Source: Deltaproteobacteria bacterium
GTDB taxonomy: Bacteria; Desulfobacterota; SM23-61
DNA length: 14,229 nt
Assembly: GCA_029857975.1 (NCBI GenBank)
Contig: JAOUFX010000017.1
Span: 1 to 14,229 of the forward strand
Direction: 5' to 3'
Notes under the pieces: generated by a model
What the model saw: the letters and a program-made list of their open reading frames with translations, nothing else
Told to the model about the DNA's origin: nothing
Databases searched by the model: none
Shown here: positions 13,799 to 14,229 of the stretch, one piece after another
Position numbering within the stretch: position 1 is the stretch's first letter
Layout of the letters: every line of letters begins with the position of its first letter
Translations under genes and position numbers: made by a program

Positions 13799-14229
13799 GC
13801 CATCACATTGTTGAGTTCAAGAACGTATCCTTTCGCTATCCTGACGGGACCGATGCACTCAGAGACCTTTCCTTCAGGATCATCCATGGAGAATCGGTCG
13901 GCATTATCGGTGCCAACGGCGCGGGAAAGTCTACACTTCTCATGCAGATGAACGGCTACCTCATGCCGACGTCGGGAACGGTGACCATCGGCGATCTTCA
14001 GCTTACCAAGAAGACAAGACGGGATATTCGAAGGAAGGTCGGCATCGTCTTTCAGAACCCCGATGACCAGCTTTTCATGCCGACGGTATATGACGATGTC
14101 GCATTCGGTCCTCTCAACCTCGGACTGGACGAAGCGTGTGTGCGGGAACGGGTCCAAAAAGCCCTGAGCTTGGTGAACGGCCTCGAACTTCGGGACAAAC
14201 CGCCCCACCACCTGTCCGGTGGACAGAAG
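13795..14229 (+). CDS. cbiO: Nickel/cobalt ECF transporter ATP-binding protein CbiO/NikO (partial, 3' end beyond window)
   Basis: The first 145 codons of the ATPase component are present, and the reading frame is open to the last base of the window. The protein begins [19 protein letters not shown]. It carries Walker [10 protein letters not shown], the Q-loop segment [22 protein letters not shown] that is characteristic of ECF-type ATPases, and the signature LSGGQK in the last codons. Walker B and the switch histidine must lie beyond the window. The ATG overlaps the cbiQ stop by four bases, so the two are cotranslated. Usual length is about 250-280 residues, so roughly half is missing. Confidence 0.93.
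   Translation, partial: MSHHIVEFKNVSFRYPDGTDALRDLSFRIIHGESVGIIGANGAGKSTLLMQMNGYLMPTSGTVTIGDLQLTKKTRRDIRRKVGIVFQNPDDQLFMPTVYDDVAFGPLNLGLDEACVRERVQKALSLVNGLELRDKPPHHLSGGQK

Overview
The window looks like a chromosomal segment of an anaerobic or facultative Gram-negative bacterium, most likely from the former Deltaproteobacteria (Desulfobacterota). This rests on the anaerobic-type glycerol-3-phosphate dehydrogenase genes glpA and glpB, an outer-membrane beta-barrel gene beside a CbiMQO-type nickel/cobalt importer, and intergenic repeats of a style common in that group. The assignment is an inference; no rRNA, tRNA, phage, CRISPR or intact insertion sequence is visible.

Left block (1-4143, minus strand): a NagD-type HAD phosphatase, then glpA and glpB, reading towards position 1. 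A candidate promoter lies upstream of the phosphatase. The genes are bordered by short repeats: a large imperfect palindrome after glpB, a 10-bp-period repeat that forms the end of glpB, and an inverted repeat between the phosphatase and glpA that contains the phosphatase stop codon. No glpC is seen within the 235 bases available beyond glpB.

Middle block (4180-9982, plus strand): a complete ABC importer consisting of a secreted binding protein, an ATPase and a fused two-domain permease, followed by an argininosuccinate-lyase-family enzyme that departs from true ArgH at motifs near the active site. The importer resembles the Fe(III)/2-aminoethylphosphonate/polyamine group, but the binding protein lacks the tandem tyrosines of the iron binders. 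The arrangement suggests uptake of an N-substituted aspartate or similar amino-dicarboxylate and its cleavage to fumarate plus an amine. This is the most promising candidate for an undescribed system here. Two stem-loops, one after the binding-protein gene and one after the permease gene, may set the relative expression levels.

A gene-poor AT-rich stretch (9983-10493) separates this from the right block (10494-14229, plus strand). A near-consensus promoter is overlapped by an inverted repeat matching my recollection of the deltaproteobacterial NikR operator. After a long leader carrying what may be a decayed coding sequence come an outer-membrane barrel gene, a CbiM/NikM-PDGLE fusion, cbiQ and the first 145 codons of cbiO, cut by the window end. 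Together these form an energy-coupling-factor nickel or cobalt uptake system, probably nickel-repressed. The right block uses G/C-ending codons noticeably more than the left and middle blocks.
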